Part shown: in pieces, positions 55,930-64,000 of the stretch
Layout: the number at the start of each line of letters is the position of its first letter
How positions within the stretch are numbered: the first letter of the stretch is position 1
Source of the DNA: Pseudomonas lutea
GTDB lineage: Bacteria; Pseudomonadota; Gammaproteobacteria; Pseudomonadales; Pseudomonadaceae
DNA: 64,000 nucleotides
Assembly (NCBI RefSeq): GCF_000759445.1
Contig: NZ_JRMB01000002.1
Coordinates: forward strand, 1,240,001 to 1,304,000
Reading direction: 5' to 3'
The notes under the pieces: generated by a model
The model's input: only the letters and a program-made list of their open reading frames with translations
Told to the model about the DNA's origin: nothing
The model's database searches: none
Made by a program: the position numbers and the translations under genes

Positions 55930-58881
55930 TCAACTCAACCCCAGCTGCTCCCAGATCCGCATCACTTCCCGCCGCTCGGTTGCGAACTGGTCACCGGCCA
56001 CGACGCCCGGATCGTTCTGCAGAGCCTGCCGGTGCGCGGCCGAGCGATAAGCCTTGTACGCCTCACGCAGCAGGCCGGCATCAGCGGCGGCCATCAGACC
56101 CGCCTCTTCAAGGCCTTCCAGAATGCGGATGTTATCGGTGTAGCGAAGCAGCGCAGGATGCTCTCTGGACCACGCCAGGGCCGCGTATTGCACCATAAAT
56201 TCAATATCGACGATACCTCCGGCGTCCTGCTTGAGGTCGAAGCGGGACGTGGGCTCAAACGCATTCGCCGCCTTGCCTGCCGCCGTGGCGCGGGTGCCGA
56301 GGTTGTCGCGCATCTTGGTGCGCATCTCGCTGACCTCCTGGCGCAGCTTTTGTAAATCCCGCTCCCGGCCGAGTACGGACGCGCGCACGGCCTCGAATTG
56401 TCGCCCCACGTCAGTGCTGCCCACCAGCACGCGTGCGCGGACCAGCGCCTGATGCTCCCATGTCCAGGCCTCGTTCTCCTGATAACGGGAAAATGCCCCG
56501 AGGGAACTGACCAGCAAGCCCGCGGCGCCCGACGGACGCAGGCGCATGTCGACTTCGTACAGTTGGCCGGAATTGGTTTGGGTGGTGATCAGGTGAATGA
56601 TCCGCTGGCCGAGCCGCGTGAAGAATTGCGCGCCATCGATCGGCTTGGCGCCGTCGGTTTCAGCCTGGGGATCGCCGTCGTGAATGAACACAAGGTCCAG
56701 ATCCGAACCATGACCCAGTTCGATGCCGCCCACTTTGCCGTAGCCGACGATGACAAACCCGGGATCGCACAACGTGCCGTCCGGGCGGCGTGGTGCGCCA
56801 TGGCGGGCGACGGTGTGGCGCCAGGCGAGCGCCAGCACTTGTTCCAGAATCGCTTCGGCCAGCCAGGTCAGGTAATCGCTGACTTTCATCAGCGGCAAAC
56901 TGCCGGTGATTTCCGAGGCGGCGACGCGCAGCCGGTGCGCCAGTTTGAAGTGCCGCAACGCCTCCATCTGCTGCTCCAGGTCGTCCTCGGGAATACGTGT
57001 CAAACGCTCGCGCAGCTCGGCTGCCAGTTCAAGGGCCTGGGGCGGGCTGAACAACCGGCCTTCGTTGAGCAATTCGTCGAGCAACAGCGGGAAGCGGGCA
57101 ATTTGCTCGGCAATCCAGGGGCTCGCCGCGCACAGGGTCAGCAATCGACGCAACGCGCCAGGGTTTTCGGTCAGCAAGACCAGATACGCCGAACGACGCG
57201 CCACCGCTTCAACCAGCGGCAGCACGCGCTCCAGCACCAAATCGGGATTATTGTGCTCAACGGCCTGCGCGAGCAGCCGGGGAATGAACGCATCCAAACG
57301 CTCGCGGCCAAGACGCTGCATCGAGCGCAACTGAGCACTGCTGCGCAAGTTGCTCAGATTTTTCAGCGCTTTGGTCGCATCAGCGAACCCGCCTTCATGC
57401 AATTGAAGGCAGGCGCTCTCCTCGTTCTGTGATTCTTCCCACAACGGCAGCCACTCGCCGCCGACGATTTCCTCGCCGTGGTCCTGCTGCCCCTCTTCTT
57501 CATCCGGGTCGGCGATCACTTGGCGGAAGTGCCATTCGACGCGGCCACGCCAGTACATCAGCCGCTCATGAAAAATCGCCCAGTCGGCAAAGCCCATCAT
57601 GAATGCGATGCGCGCCTGATCCTGCGGGTCATCCGGGAGCATTTGCGTCTGGCGGTCGGCAATCGCCTGAATGGCGTGCTCCGTATAACGCAGGAATTGA
57701 TAGCCTTCGCGCAATTCATCAATGACCGCAGCTGGTAAGTAGCCCTGGCCTTCAAGGGTTTTGAGCACCTTGAGCAGCGGTCGCTGCTGCAGACTCAGAT
57801 CACGTCCGCCGTGAATCAGCTGAAACGCCTGGGCGATGAATTCCACCTCGCGAATGCCACCCGAGCCCAGCTTGATGTTCTCGGCCATGCCTTTGCGACG
57901 AACTTCCTGCTGGATCAGCTGCTTCATGGTGCGTAACGCTTCGATTGCCGAGAAGTCCAGGTAGCGGCGGTAGACAAAGGGCCGCAGCATGTCGAGCAGT
58001 TCGCTGCCCTTCTGCTGATCGCCGCCGACCACCCGCGCCTTGATCATGGCGTAGCGTTCCCAGTCGCGACCCTGGTCCTGATAGTACTGCTCCAATGCAT
58101 TGAAGCTGAGCACCAGCGCACCGGAAGACCCATACGGGCGCAGGCGCATGTCGACGCGAAAGACAAAGCCGTCCACCGTGACCGGATCCAGCGCCTTGAT
58201 CAGCCGCTGGCCGAGGCGGATGAAAAACTCCTGGTTGTCCAGCGGACGTTTGACGCCTTGGGTTTCGCCGCCTTCGGGGTAGGCAAAGATGAGATCGATG
58301 TCTGACGACAGGTTCAATTCAACGGCGCCCAGCTTGCCCATCCCAAGGATGACCATCTGTTGCGGCTCGCCTGTCCGACGGCCGGTCGGCGTGCCGAACT
58401 GCTGGCAATGGCGTTCGTACAGCCACTTGTAAGCCAGATCGATGCAGCCATCTGCCATGTCCGAGAGATCGCGGCAGGTTTCCACCAGATCAGCCTGCCG
58501 GGTCAGATCCCGCCAGATAATTCGCACTTGCTGGCGCGTGCGTTGACGACGTAGATTACGCCCCAGTTCATCGTCGCTGGCCGCCTGGACAACCGCATTG
58601 GCGAGTTGCCCGAGCAGCTCGCCGGGCTGAAAACTGCGCTCCAGCTCACCGGTTTCGGCGAGGTCGAGCAGCATCAGCGGATCGCGTGATACCTGATCGG
58701 CGACAAAATCGCTGGCGGCACACACGCGATCGAACGCCGATAGCCGTCCCTTGGGCCAGGCTTGAAACTGCCGCCTGGCTTCGTCTGTCTGAGACTCCAG
58801 CGCGCTGCACCAGGACTGGCGCGCGCGGGTAACCAGAGGCAAGAGGACAGCCGGCAGCTCGGCCAGCGGGGGAAGGCTCAT
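55930..58881 (-). CDS. glnE: Bifunctional glutamine synthetase adenylyltransferase/deadenylylase
   Basis: 983 residues. GlnE controls glutamine synthetase by adding or removing AMP in response to PII. Two nucleotidyltransferase domains are visible: the N-terminal deadenylylase part with SSDIDLIFAYPEGGE and the C-terminal adenylyltransferase part with GSDLDLVFIHDGDPQ, each with the G-S-x-x-D-x-D metal motif. Helical linker domains with RRYLDFSAIEALR and GGIREVEFIAQAFQLIHGG occur between. ATG 58881. The gene points away from aceE and is followed by waaF after 127 bases. Confidence 0.97.
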   Translation of the reverse strand: MSLPPLAELPAVLLPLVTRARQSWCSALESQTDEARRQFQAWPKGRLSAFDRVCAASDFVADQVSRDPLMLLDLAETGELERSFQPGELLGQLANAVVQAASDDELGRNLRRQRTRQQVRIIWRDLTRQADLVETCRDLSDMADGCIDLAYKWLYERHCQQFGTPTGRRTGEPQQMVILGMGKLGAVELNLSSDIDLIFAYPEGGETQGVKRPLDNQEFFIRLGQRLIKALDPVTVDGFVFRVDMRLRPYGSSGALVLSFNALEQYYQDQGRDWERYAMIKARVVGGDQQKGSELLDMLRPFVYRRYLDFSAIEALRTMKQLIQQEVRRKGMAENIKLGSGGIREVEFIAQAFQLIHGGRDLSLQQRPLLKVLKTLEGQGYLPAAVIDELREGYQFLRYTEHAIQAIADRQTQMLPDDPQDQARIAFMMGFADWAIFHERLMYWRGRVEWHFRQVIADPDEEEGQQDHGEEIVGGEWLPLWEESQNEESACLQLHEGGFADATKALKNLSNLRSSAQLRSMQRLGRERLDAFIPRLLAQAVEHNNPDLVLERVLPLVEAVARRSAYLVLLTENPGALRRLLTLCAASPWIAEQIARFPLLLDELLNEGRLFSPPQALELAAELRERLTRIPEDDLEQQMEALRHFKLAHRLRVAASEITGSLPLMKVSDYLTWLAEAILEQVLALAWRHTVARHGAPRRPDGTLCDPGFVIVGYGKVGGIELGHGSDLDLVFIHDGDPQAETDGAKPIDGAQFFTRLGQRIIHLITTQTNSGQLYEVDMRLRPSGAAGLLVSSLGAFSRYQENEAWTWEHQALVRARVLVGSTDVGRQFEAVRASVLGRERDLQKLRQEVSEMRTKMRDNLGTRATAAGKAANAFEPTSRFDLKQDAGGIVDIEFMVQYAALAWSREHPALLRYTDNIRILEGLEEAGLMAAADAGLLREAYKAYRSAAHRQALQNDPGVVAGDQFATERREVMRIWEQLGLS

Positions 58882-59085
58882 GGTCTATCCTTGATCGGCG
58901 TTCAAAAGGCAGTCCGCCGCCCGGTTTCATGAGCGTCATGGCGCGGACTGTCGAACAAAGGTTAAAAATTGCGGGTGAGCGAAGATTATTGGTTCACGAA
59001 TGCCTAACCAGGCAATTCGTCAGGTATTTGAGCCAAGCTCTTCGTTTTACCGGACACTGCATAACGAGCACCTACATCGCTCGGG

Positions 59086-59100
59086 TGTAGTTTTACTACT
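59086..59100. promoter_or_regulatory. Candidate GntR(FadR-type) operator 1 upstream of aceE
   Basis: TGTAGTTTTACTACT: 6-base arms around a TTT centre with one mismatch; it is the near inverse of the second site. It fits the TNGTNNNACNA consensus of FadR-subfamily GntR regulators (PdhR, LldR). 166 bases upstream of the aceE start. Confidence 0.55.
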
Positions 59101-59137
59101 GTATATACAAGTCAAAAAGCTGAATTAGCCCGAGATT

Positions 59138-59152
59138 TGTAGTAAAACTACA
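59138..59152. promoter_or_regulatory. Candidate GntR(FadR-type) operator 2 upstream of aceE
   Basis: TGTAGTAAAACTACA: a perfect palindrome of 6-base arms around AAA, with the TAGT-AAA-ACTA core. Its centre lies 52 bp (about five helical turns) from that of operator 1. Between the sites is the palindrome TGTATATACA at 59100-59109, which could include a -10 element. The rest of the 384-base gap 58882-59265 holds nothing else that I can name. Confidence 0.6.
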
Positions 59153-59265
59153 CAACACCGGGGACCCATCCGGTCATCCAAGAATTTTACATCGTCTGCC
59201 CACAAGGCCAGTCGCAACAAACTCAGGCAACCGATTCTGGAAGCCTTTCCGCCCTGGAGCAAGCC

Positions 59266-61911
59266 ATGCAAGACCTCGATCCCGTCGAAACCCAGGAATG
59301 GCTGGACGCCCTGGAATCGGTTCTCGACAAAGAAGGCGAAGACCGTGCTCATTACCTGATGACCCGTATGGGCGAGCTGGCCACACGCAGTGGTTCGCAG
59401 CTGCCGTACGCCATCACCACGCCTTATCGCAACACCATCCCCGTTACCCACGAAGCACGCATGCCCGGCGACCTGTTCATGGAACGCCGCATTCGCTCGC
59501 TGGTACGGTGGAACGCCTTGGCGATGGTGGTCAAGACCAACATCGGCGACCCGGATCTGGGCGGTCACATCTCCAGCTTCGCTTCCAGCGCAACCCTGTA
59601 CGACATCGGCTTCAATTATTTCTTCCAGGCCCCGACCGATGAACACGGCGGCGACCTGATCTACTTCCAGGGTCACGCATCGCCAGGCGTCTACGCCCGT
59701 GCGTTCATGGAAGGTCGCATCACCGAAGAGCAAATGAACAACTTCCGTCAGGAAGTCGATGGCAATGGCCTGTCGTCCTATCCACACCCGTGGCTGATGA
59801 AAGACTTCTGGCAGTTCCCGACCGTTTCCATGGGTCTGGGTCCGATTCAGGCGATCTACCAGGCGCGCTTCATGAAGTACCTGGAGCACCGCGGTTACAT
59901 CCCTGAAGGCAAGCAGAAAGTCTGGTGCTTCCTGGGCGACGGCGAGACCGACGAGCCGGAATCCCTGGGCGCCATCGCCCTGGCCGGTCGCGAGAAGCTC
60001 GACAACCTGATCTTCGTGGTGAACTGCAACCTGCAGCGCCTGGACGGTCCGGTTCGCGGCAACGCCAAGATCATCCAGGAACTGGAAGGCGTGTTCCGCG
60101 GTGCTCAGTGGAATGTAACCAAAGTCATTTGGGGCCGTTTCTGGGACCCACTGCTGGCCAAGGACGTCGACGGCATCCTGCAACGTCGCATGGACGAAGT
60201 CATCGACGGCGAATACCAGAACTACAAGGCCAAAGACGGCGCTTTCGTGCGCGAACACTTCTTCAACTCGCCAGAACTCAAGGCGATGGTTGCGGACATG
60301 TCCGACGACGAAATCTGGAAACTCAACCGTGGCGGCCACGACCCGTACAAGGTCTATGCGGCCTACCACGAAGCGGTCAACCACAAGGGTCAGCCGACCG
60401 TTGTTCTGGCCAAGACCATCAAGGGTTATGGTACGGGCGCCGGTGAAGCGAAAAACACCGCGCACAACACCAAGAAGGTCGACGTCGACAGCCTGCGTCA
60501 CTTCCGTGACCGCTTCAGCATTCCGATCAAAGACGATCAGCTCGAAGCCCTGCCGTTCTACAAGCCTGAAGCAGGCAGCGCCGAAGCGCGCTATCTGGCA
60601 GAACGCCGTGCAGCACTCGGTGGCTTCGTGCCGCAGCGCCGTGCGCAGAGCTTCAACCTGCCGACCCCGCCTCTGGAAACCCTCAAAGCCATCCTTGATG
60701 GTTCAGGCGACCGTGAAATCTCCACCACCATGGCGTTCGTGCGCATCCTGACCCAACTGGTCAAGGACAAGGAAGTGGGGCAGCGCATCGTTCCGATCAT
60801 CCCGGACGAAGCGCGTACCTTCGGTATGGAAGGCATGTTCCGCCAGCTGGGCATCTACTCTTCCGTAGGCCAGCTGTACGAGCCAGTCGACAAAGAACAA
60901 GTGATGTTCTACCGCGAGGACAAGAAGGGCCAGATCCTCGAAGAAGGCATCAACGAAGCCGGTGCAATGTCCTCGTTCATCGCGGCCGGTACGTCGTACA
61001 GCAGCCATAACCAGCCGATGATTCCGTTCTACATCTTCTATTCGATGTTCGGCTTCCAGCGGATTGGCGACCTGGCATGGGCTGCAGGCGACAGCCGCAC
61101 CCGTGGCTTCCTGATCGGCGGCACCGCCGGCCGTACTACCCTGAACGGTGAAGGTCTGCAGCACGAAGACGGTCACAGCCACATTTTGGCGTCGACCATC
61201 CCGAACTGCCGCACCTACGATCCAACCTACGGCTACGAGCTGGCGGTGATCATTCAGGACGGCATGAAGAAGATGTTCGAAGAGCAACAGGACGTCTTCT
61301 ACTACCTGACCGTGATGAACGAGTCCTACACGCAACCCGCCATGCCGGCCGGTTCCGAGGAAGGCATCATCAAGGGCATGTACCTGCTGGAAGAAGACAC
61401 CAAGGAAGCCGCGCACCACGTGCAGCTCCTGGGTTCGGGCACCATCCTGCGTGAAGTCCGCGAAGCGGCGAAGATCCTGCGCGAGCAATTCAATATCGGT
61501 GCGGACGTCTGGAGCGTCACCAGCTTCAACGAATTGCGTCGCGACGGCCTGGCCGTCGAGCGCAGCAACCGTCTGAAGCCGGGCCAGAAGCCACAGTTGA
61601 GCTACGTTGAAGAGTGCCTCAATGGCCGTAAGGGTCCCGTAATCGCGTCCACCGACTACATGAAACTGTTCGCTGACCAGATCCGTCAGTGGGTTCCGAC
61701 CAAGGAATACAAGGTTCTGGGCACCGACGGCTTCGGCCGTAGCGACAGCCGCAAGAAACTGCGTAACTTCTTCGAAGTCGACCGTCACTTCGTTGTGCTG
61801 GCCGCCCTGGAAGCCTTGGCCGATCGCGGCGATATCGAACCTAAAGTCGTGGCTGAAGCCATTACCAAGTTCGGCATCGATCCTGAGAAGCGCAACCCGC
61901 TGGACTGCTAA
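59266..61911 (+). CDS. aceE: Pyruvate dehydrogenase E1 component (homodimeric type)
   Basis: 881 residues, thiamine-diphosphate-dependent decarboxylation of pyruvate. The TPP-binding motif starts with GDGETDEPES near residue 224 and ends with NLIFVVNCNLQRLDG. YNGRVTT-type segments and ISTTMAFVRILTQL, RTTLNGEGLQHEDGHSH (the active-site loop histidines) and a C-terminal regulatory domain are present. Length is standard. ATG 59266 has GGAG 6 bases upstream. aceF follows after a 146-base gap that holds a long hairpin. Two operator-like palindromes precede the gene. Confidence 0.97.
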   Translation: MQDLDPVETQEWLDALESVLDKEGEDRAHYLMTRMGELATRSGSQLPYAITTPYRNTIPVTHEARMPGDLFMERRIRSLVRWNALAMVVKTNIGDPDLGGHISSFASSATLYDIGFNYFFQAPTDEHGGDLIYFQGHASPGVYARAFMEGRITEEQMNNFRQEVDGNGLSSYPHPWLMKDFWQFPTVSMGLGPIQAIYQARFMKYLEHRGYIPEGKQKVWCFLGDGETDEPESLGAIALAGREKLDNLIFVVNCNLQRLDGPVRGNAKIIQELEGVFRGAQWNVTKVIWGRFWDPLLAKDVDGILQRRMDEVIDGEYQNYKAKDGAFVREHFFNSPELKAMVADMSDDEIWKLNRGGHDPYKVYAAYHEAVNHKGQPTVVLAKTIKGYGTGAGEAKNTAHNTKKVDVDSLRHFRDRFSIPIKDDQLEALPFYKPEAGSAEARYLAERRAALGGFVPQRRAQSFNLPTPPLETLKAILDGSGDREISTTMAFVRILTQLVKDKEVGQRIVPIIPDEARTFGMEGMFRQLGIYSSVGQLYEPVDKEQVMFYREDKKGQILEEGINEAGAMSSFIAAGTSYSSHNQPMIPFYIFYSMFGFQRIGDLAWAAGDSRTRGFLIGGTAGRTTLNGEGLQHEDGHSHILASTIPNCRTYDPTYGYELAVIIQDGMKKMFEEQQDVFYYLTVMNESYTQPAMPAGSEEGIIKGMYLLEEDTKEAAHHVQLLGSGTILREVREAAKILREQFNIGADVWSVTSFNELRRDGLAVERSNRLKPGQKPQLSYVEECLNGRKGPVIASTDYMKLFADQIRQWVPTKEYKVLGTDGFGRSDSRKKLRNFFEVDRHFVVLAALEALADRGDIEPKVVAEAITKFGIDPEKRNPLDC

Positions 61912-61945
61912 GGTCTGCGTAACGATCGAATAGAGCGCTGAAACG

Positions 61946-62010
61946 TGCGCGAAACAGCCGCCGATGCGGAATTTACTCCGGTAAATGAGCATCCAGGCTG
62001 TTTCGGCGCA
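61946..62010 (+). promoter_or_regulatory. Long intergenic hairpin between aceE and aceF
   Basis: Nested complementary arms: TGCGC (61946) with GCGCA (62006), GAAACAGCC (61951) with GGCTGTTTC (61996), GATGC (61963) with GCATC (61989), ATTTAC (61971) with GTAAAT (61981), closed by the tetraloop TCCG, a UNCG-type loop. About 25 base pairs with small bulges. It ends 47 bases before the aceF GTG start. No T-tract follows, so it is not a plain terminator. Confidence 0.85.
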
Positions 62011-62057
62011 GATGGATCGGCGCAGTCGAGGAACAGGTTCTCCTAAGGAGAGACATT

Positions 62058-63725
62058 GTGAGTGAGTTAATTCGCGTACCCGACATCGGCAACGGTGAAG
62101 GTGAAGTCATTGAGTTGATGGTCAAGGTCGGTGATCGCATCGAGGCTGACCAGAGCGTGCTGACGCTGGAGTCCGACAAGGCAAGCATGGAAATCCCTGC
62201 GCCGAAGGCCGGTGTCATCAAGGCGATGAAAGTGAAGCTGGGCGACCGTCTGAAAGAAGGCGACGAGCTGTTCGAACTGGAAGTCGAAGGCGAAGCGGCT
62301 GCCGAGCCTGCTGCTGCTCCTGCTGCTGCCACGCCAGCCCCGGCTGCCGCACCGGAAAAACCTGCAGAAGCCGAAGCTGCACCGGCAGCAGCGGCACCTG
62401 CCGCAGCCGACACCGTTCAGGATATTCACGTCCCGGACATCGGTTCGTCGGGCAAGGCTCGTATCATCGAGCTGATGGTCAAAGTGGGCGACAGCATTGA
62501 AGCTGATCAATCCTTGATCACCCTGGAATCCGACAAGGCTTCGATGGAGATTCCGTCTCCTGCTGCTGGCGTTGTCGAAAGCATCAGCGTCAAAGTGGAA
62601 GACGAAGTCGGCACTGGCGATCTGATTCTCAAATTGAAAGTGGCAGGTGCTGCACCTGCTGCGGCTCCGGCGCAAGCTGCAGCCCCGGCTCCGGCGAGCG
62701 CTGAAGCCAAGGCCCCGGCCGCTGCTACGCCTGCCGCTCCGGCTGCCAAGGCTGAAAGTGCTCCTGCACCGGCCGCCGCGCCAGCCGCTGCACCTGCCAA
62801 CAATGGCGCCAAGGTTCACGCAGGCCCGGCTGTGCGTCAGCTGGCTCGCGAGTTTGGCGTCGAGCTGAATGCTGTGTCGGCGACCGGCCCTCATGGCCGC
62901 GTGCTGAAAGAAGACGTGCAGGCCTACGTCAAGTCGATCATGACCAAAGCCAAGGATGCGCCTGCTGCTGGCGGCGCCTCCGGCGGCATGGGCATCCCGC
63001 CGATCCCGGAAGTCGATTTCAGCCGTTTCGGCGAAACCGAAGAAGTACCGATGACGCGTCTGATGCAACTGGGCGCTACCGGTTTGCATCGCAGCTGGCT
63101 GAACATTCCGCACGTCACTCAGTTTGACCAAGCCGACATCACCGATCTGGAAGCTTTCCGTATCGCACAGAAAGCCGTGGCCGAGAAAGCCGGTGTGAAG
63201 CTGACCGTGCTGCCACTGCTGCTCAAAGCCAGCGCACACATGCTCAAGGAGCTGCCGGACTTCAACAGTTCACTGGCGCCAAGCGGCAAGGCGATCATTC
63301 GCAAGAAGTACTTCAACATCGGTTTCGCGGTCGATACGCCGGAAGGTCTGTTGGTCCCTGTGATCAAGAACGTTGACCAGAAGAGCCTGCTGCAACTGGC
63401 GGCCGAAGCGGCCGAACTGGCTGAAAAGGCACGCTCCAAGAAGCTCTCGGCCAACGATATGCAGGGCGCCTGCTTCACCATCTCCAGCCTGGGCCATATC
63501 GGCGGCACCGGCTTTACGCCGATCGTCAATGCGCCTGAAGTGGCGATCCTTGGCGTGTCCAAGGCCACCATGCAACCGGTCTGGGACGGTAAAGCCTTCC
63601 AGCCGCGCCTGATGCTGCCGCTGTCGTTGTCCTACGATCACCGCGTGATCAACGGTGCAGCCGCCGCGCGTTTCACCAAGCGTCTGAGCGAATTGCTGGC
63701 GGATATCCGCACGATTCTGCTGTAA
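62058..63725 (+). CDS. aceF: Pyruvate dehydrogenase E2 component (dihydrolipoamide acetyltransferase)
   Basis: 555 residues. Two lipoyl domains, each with the ESDKASMEIP lipoylation site (K41 and K160), joined by Ala/Pro-rich flexible linkers; E. coli has three lipoyl domains. A peripheral-subunit-binding domain (GPAVRQLAREFGVEL, then GPHGRVLKEDV; around residues 255-295) binds E1/E3, and the catalytic acetyltransferase core ends with SLSYDHRVINGAAAARF, where H528 is catalytic. The start is GTG 62058 with TAAGGAGAG 6 bases upstream. Runs from aceE after 146 bases. Confidence 0.97.
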   Translation: MSELIRVPDIGNGEGEVIELMVKVGDRIEADQSVLTLESDKASMEIPAPKAGVIKAMKVKLGDRLKEGDELFELEVEGEAAAEPAAAPAAATPAPAAAPEKPAEAEAAPAAAAPAAADTVQDIHVPDIGSSGKARIIELMVKVGDSIEADQSLITLESDKASMEIPSPAAGVVESISVKVEDEVGTGDLILKLKVAGAAPAAAPAQAAAPAPASAEAKAPAAATPAAPAAKAESAPAPAAAPAAAPANNGAKVHAGPAVRQLAREFGVELNAVSATGPHGRVLKEDVQAYVKSIMTKAKDAPAAGGASGGMGIPPIPEVDFSRFGETEEVPMTRLMQLGATGLHRSWLNIPHVTQFDQADITDLEAFRIAQKAVAEKAGVKLTVLPLLLKASAHMLKELPDFNSSLAPSGKAIIRKKYFNIGFAVDTPEGLLVPVIKNVDQKSLLQLAAEAAELAEKARSKKLSANDMQGACFTISSLGHIGGTGFTPIVNAPEVAILGVSKATMQPVWDGKAFQPRLMLPLSLSYDHRVINGAAAARFTKRLSELLADIRTILL

Positions 63726-63732
63726 GCCGTAC

Positions 63733-63775
63733 GGAGCCCGTTTCCATCGAAACGGGCTCCGATCAATTTTCGAGC
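63733..63775 (+). terminator. Perfect hairpin downstream of aceF
   Basis: GGAGCCCGTTTC (63733-63744) pairs with GAAACGGGCTCC (63749-63760) around a CATC loop: 12 perfect base pairs 8 bases after the aceF stop. The following GATCAATTTT gives only a short T-run, so it may mainly block 3' decay; the next hairpin is the stronger terminator. Confidence 0.75.
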
Positions 63776-63794
63776 TGCCACGCTCGTGCCTCAA

Positions 63795-63820
63795 CCCCGC
63801 TCACTGGCGGGGCTTTTTTT
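63795..63820 (+). terminator. Rho-independent terminator of aceEF
   Basis: CCCCGC / GCGGGG (63795-63800 and 63807-63812) with loop TCACTG and seven Ts after it. The remaining bases to 64000 hold only a 28-codon open frame from ATG 63874 without support; the window ends with CATG, which may be the start of a gene outside. Confidence 0.88.
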
Positions 63821-64000
63821 GGCTTTTTGAAAAGGACGCCTACAGTAGGCGAACCCTTGGCCGATAGCTGATCATGCACGACTATCAAGCGCCTGGACCT
63901 CATCCAGACAATCCGACCCATTACTTACATCGAATCAACCGTCTGCCGACAGTTTTATAGCACTAAGCCATCGCGCTCACTTGTCAGCCCGATCGCCATG

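Noticed and set aside
58882..59265. Possible small gene or sRNA in the glnE-aceE gap
   Set aside because: No ORF with a ribosome-binding site and no terminator hairpin; the palindromes are better explained as operators.
60703..61992. 429-residue minus-strand ORF opposite aceE
   Set aside because: Shadow of aceE caused by GC-rich third positions; no motif or ribosome-binding site.
62067..63239. 390-residue minus-strand ORF opposite aceF
   Set aside because: Antisense shadow of the Ala/Pro-rich aceF coding sequence; composition (runs of R, S, G) mirrors the aceF codons and no ribosome-binding site is seen.
63874..63960. 28-codon ORF near the end of the window
   Set aside because: No ribosome-binding site and no recognisable features; likely chance.

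Overview
The window is a contiguous piece of a gamma-proteobacterial chromosome and almost certainly comes from a Pseudomonas of the fluorescens/syringae side of the genus. Protein content and gene order (rhdA-psd, serB, parC/parE, nudF-cpdA, thiC, tolC, waaA, hldE, msbA, the LPS-core kinases, waaG-waaC-waaF, glnE, aceE-aceF) follow the P. aeruginosa PA4956-PA5016 order as I remember it. The REP palindromes in two intergenic regions are also typical of pseudomonads. The assignment rests on recognition, not on a search. There are no rRNA or tRNA genes, insertion sequences, prophages or CRISPR arrays.

Layout. 1-6.2 kb: end of a rhodanese, phosphatidylserine decarboxylase, a PilZ-like protein, serB and the divergent AhpA/YtjB membrane protein. 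6.2-16.1 kb: minus-strand block with a PqiC-like lipoprotein, parC, an anchored retropepsin-like protease, a phytase-like secreted protein, parE, yqiA, cpdA, a small extra membrane ORF, yqiB and nudF. 16.3-22.3 kb: a DUF3298-type lipoprotein, cytX and thiC behind a canonical TPP riboswitch, then tolC. 22.3-23.4 kb: no gene, but a 464-bp tandem repeat carrying REP palindromes and nested short repeats. 23.4-28.2 kb: waaA (Kdo transferase), an EmrE-like SMR pump, an FAD oxidoreductase/aldo-keto reductase pair and a Nudix-like conserved protein.

28.2-55.8 kb is the LPS-core and envelope locus. It holds several glycosyltransferases (one with sialyltransferase-like motifs), hldE, a PIG-L deacetylase (DnpA), Mig-14, MsbA, a small kinase, the O-antigen ligase, a core glycosyltransferase, a carbamoyltransferase, then a two-kinase-domain protein, WapQ, WapP, WaaP, WaaG, WaaC and WaaF with overlapping or nearly abutting genes. 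Lipid A-Kdo addition (waaA), heptose activation (hldE), heptose transfer (waaC/F), core phosphorylation and carbamoylation, O-antigen ligation (waaL) and export (msbA) therefore lie together. The intruder is a plus-strand gene for a roughly 2015-residue toxin-like protein at 42.6-48.6 kb, sitting inside the minus-strand core locus. It has a duplicated N-terminal module, a hydrophobic central segment and two C-terminal Tiki/ChaN/EreA-like domains. The first of these two has lost the signature residues and the second keeps them.

55.9-64 kb: glnE, then aceE and aceF of pyruvate dehydrogenase. The aceE promoter region carries two GntR(FadR-type)-like palindromes with centres 52 bp apart. The aceE-aceF gap holds a 65-nt, 25-bp hairpin capped by a UNCG-type tetraloop. 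A strong terminator follows aceF, and the last 180 bases hold no recognisable gene.
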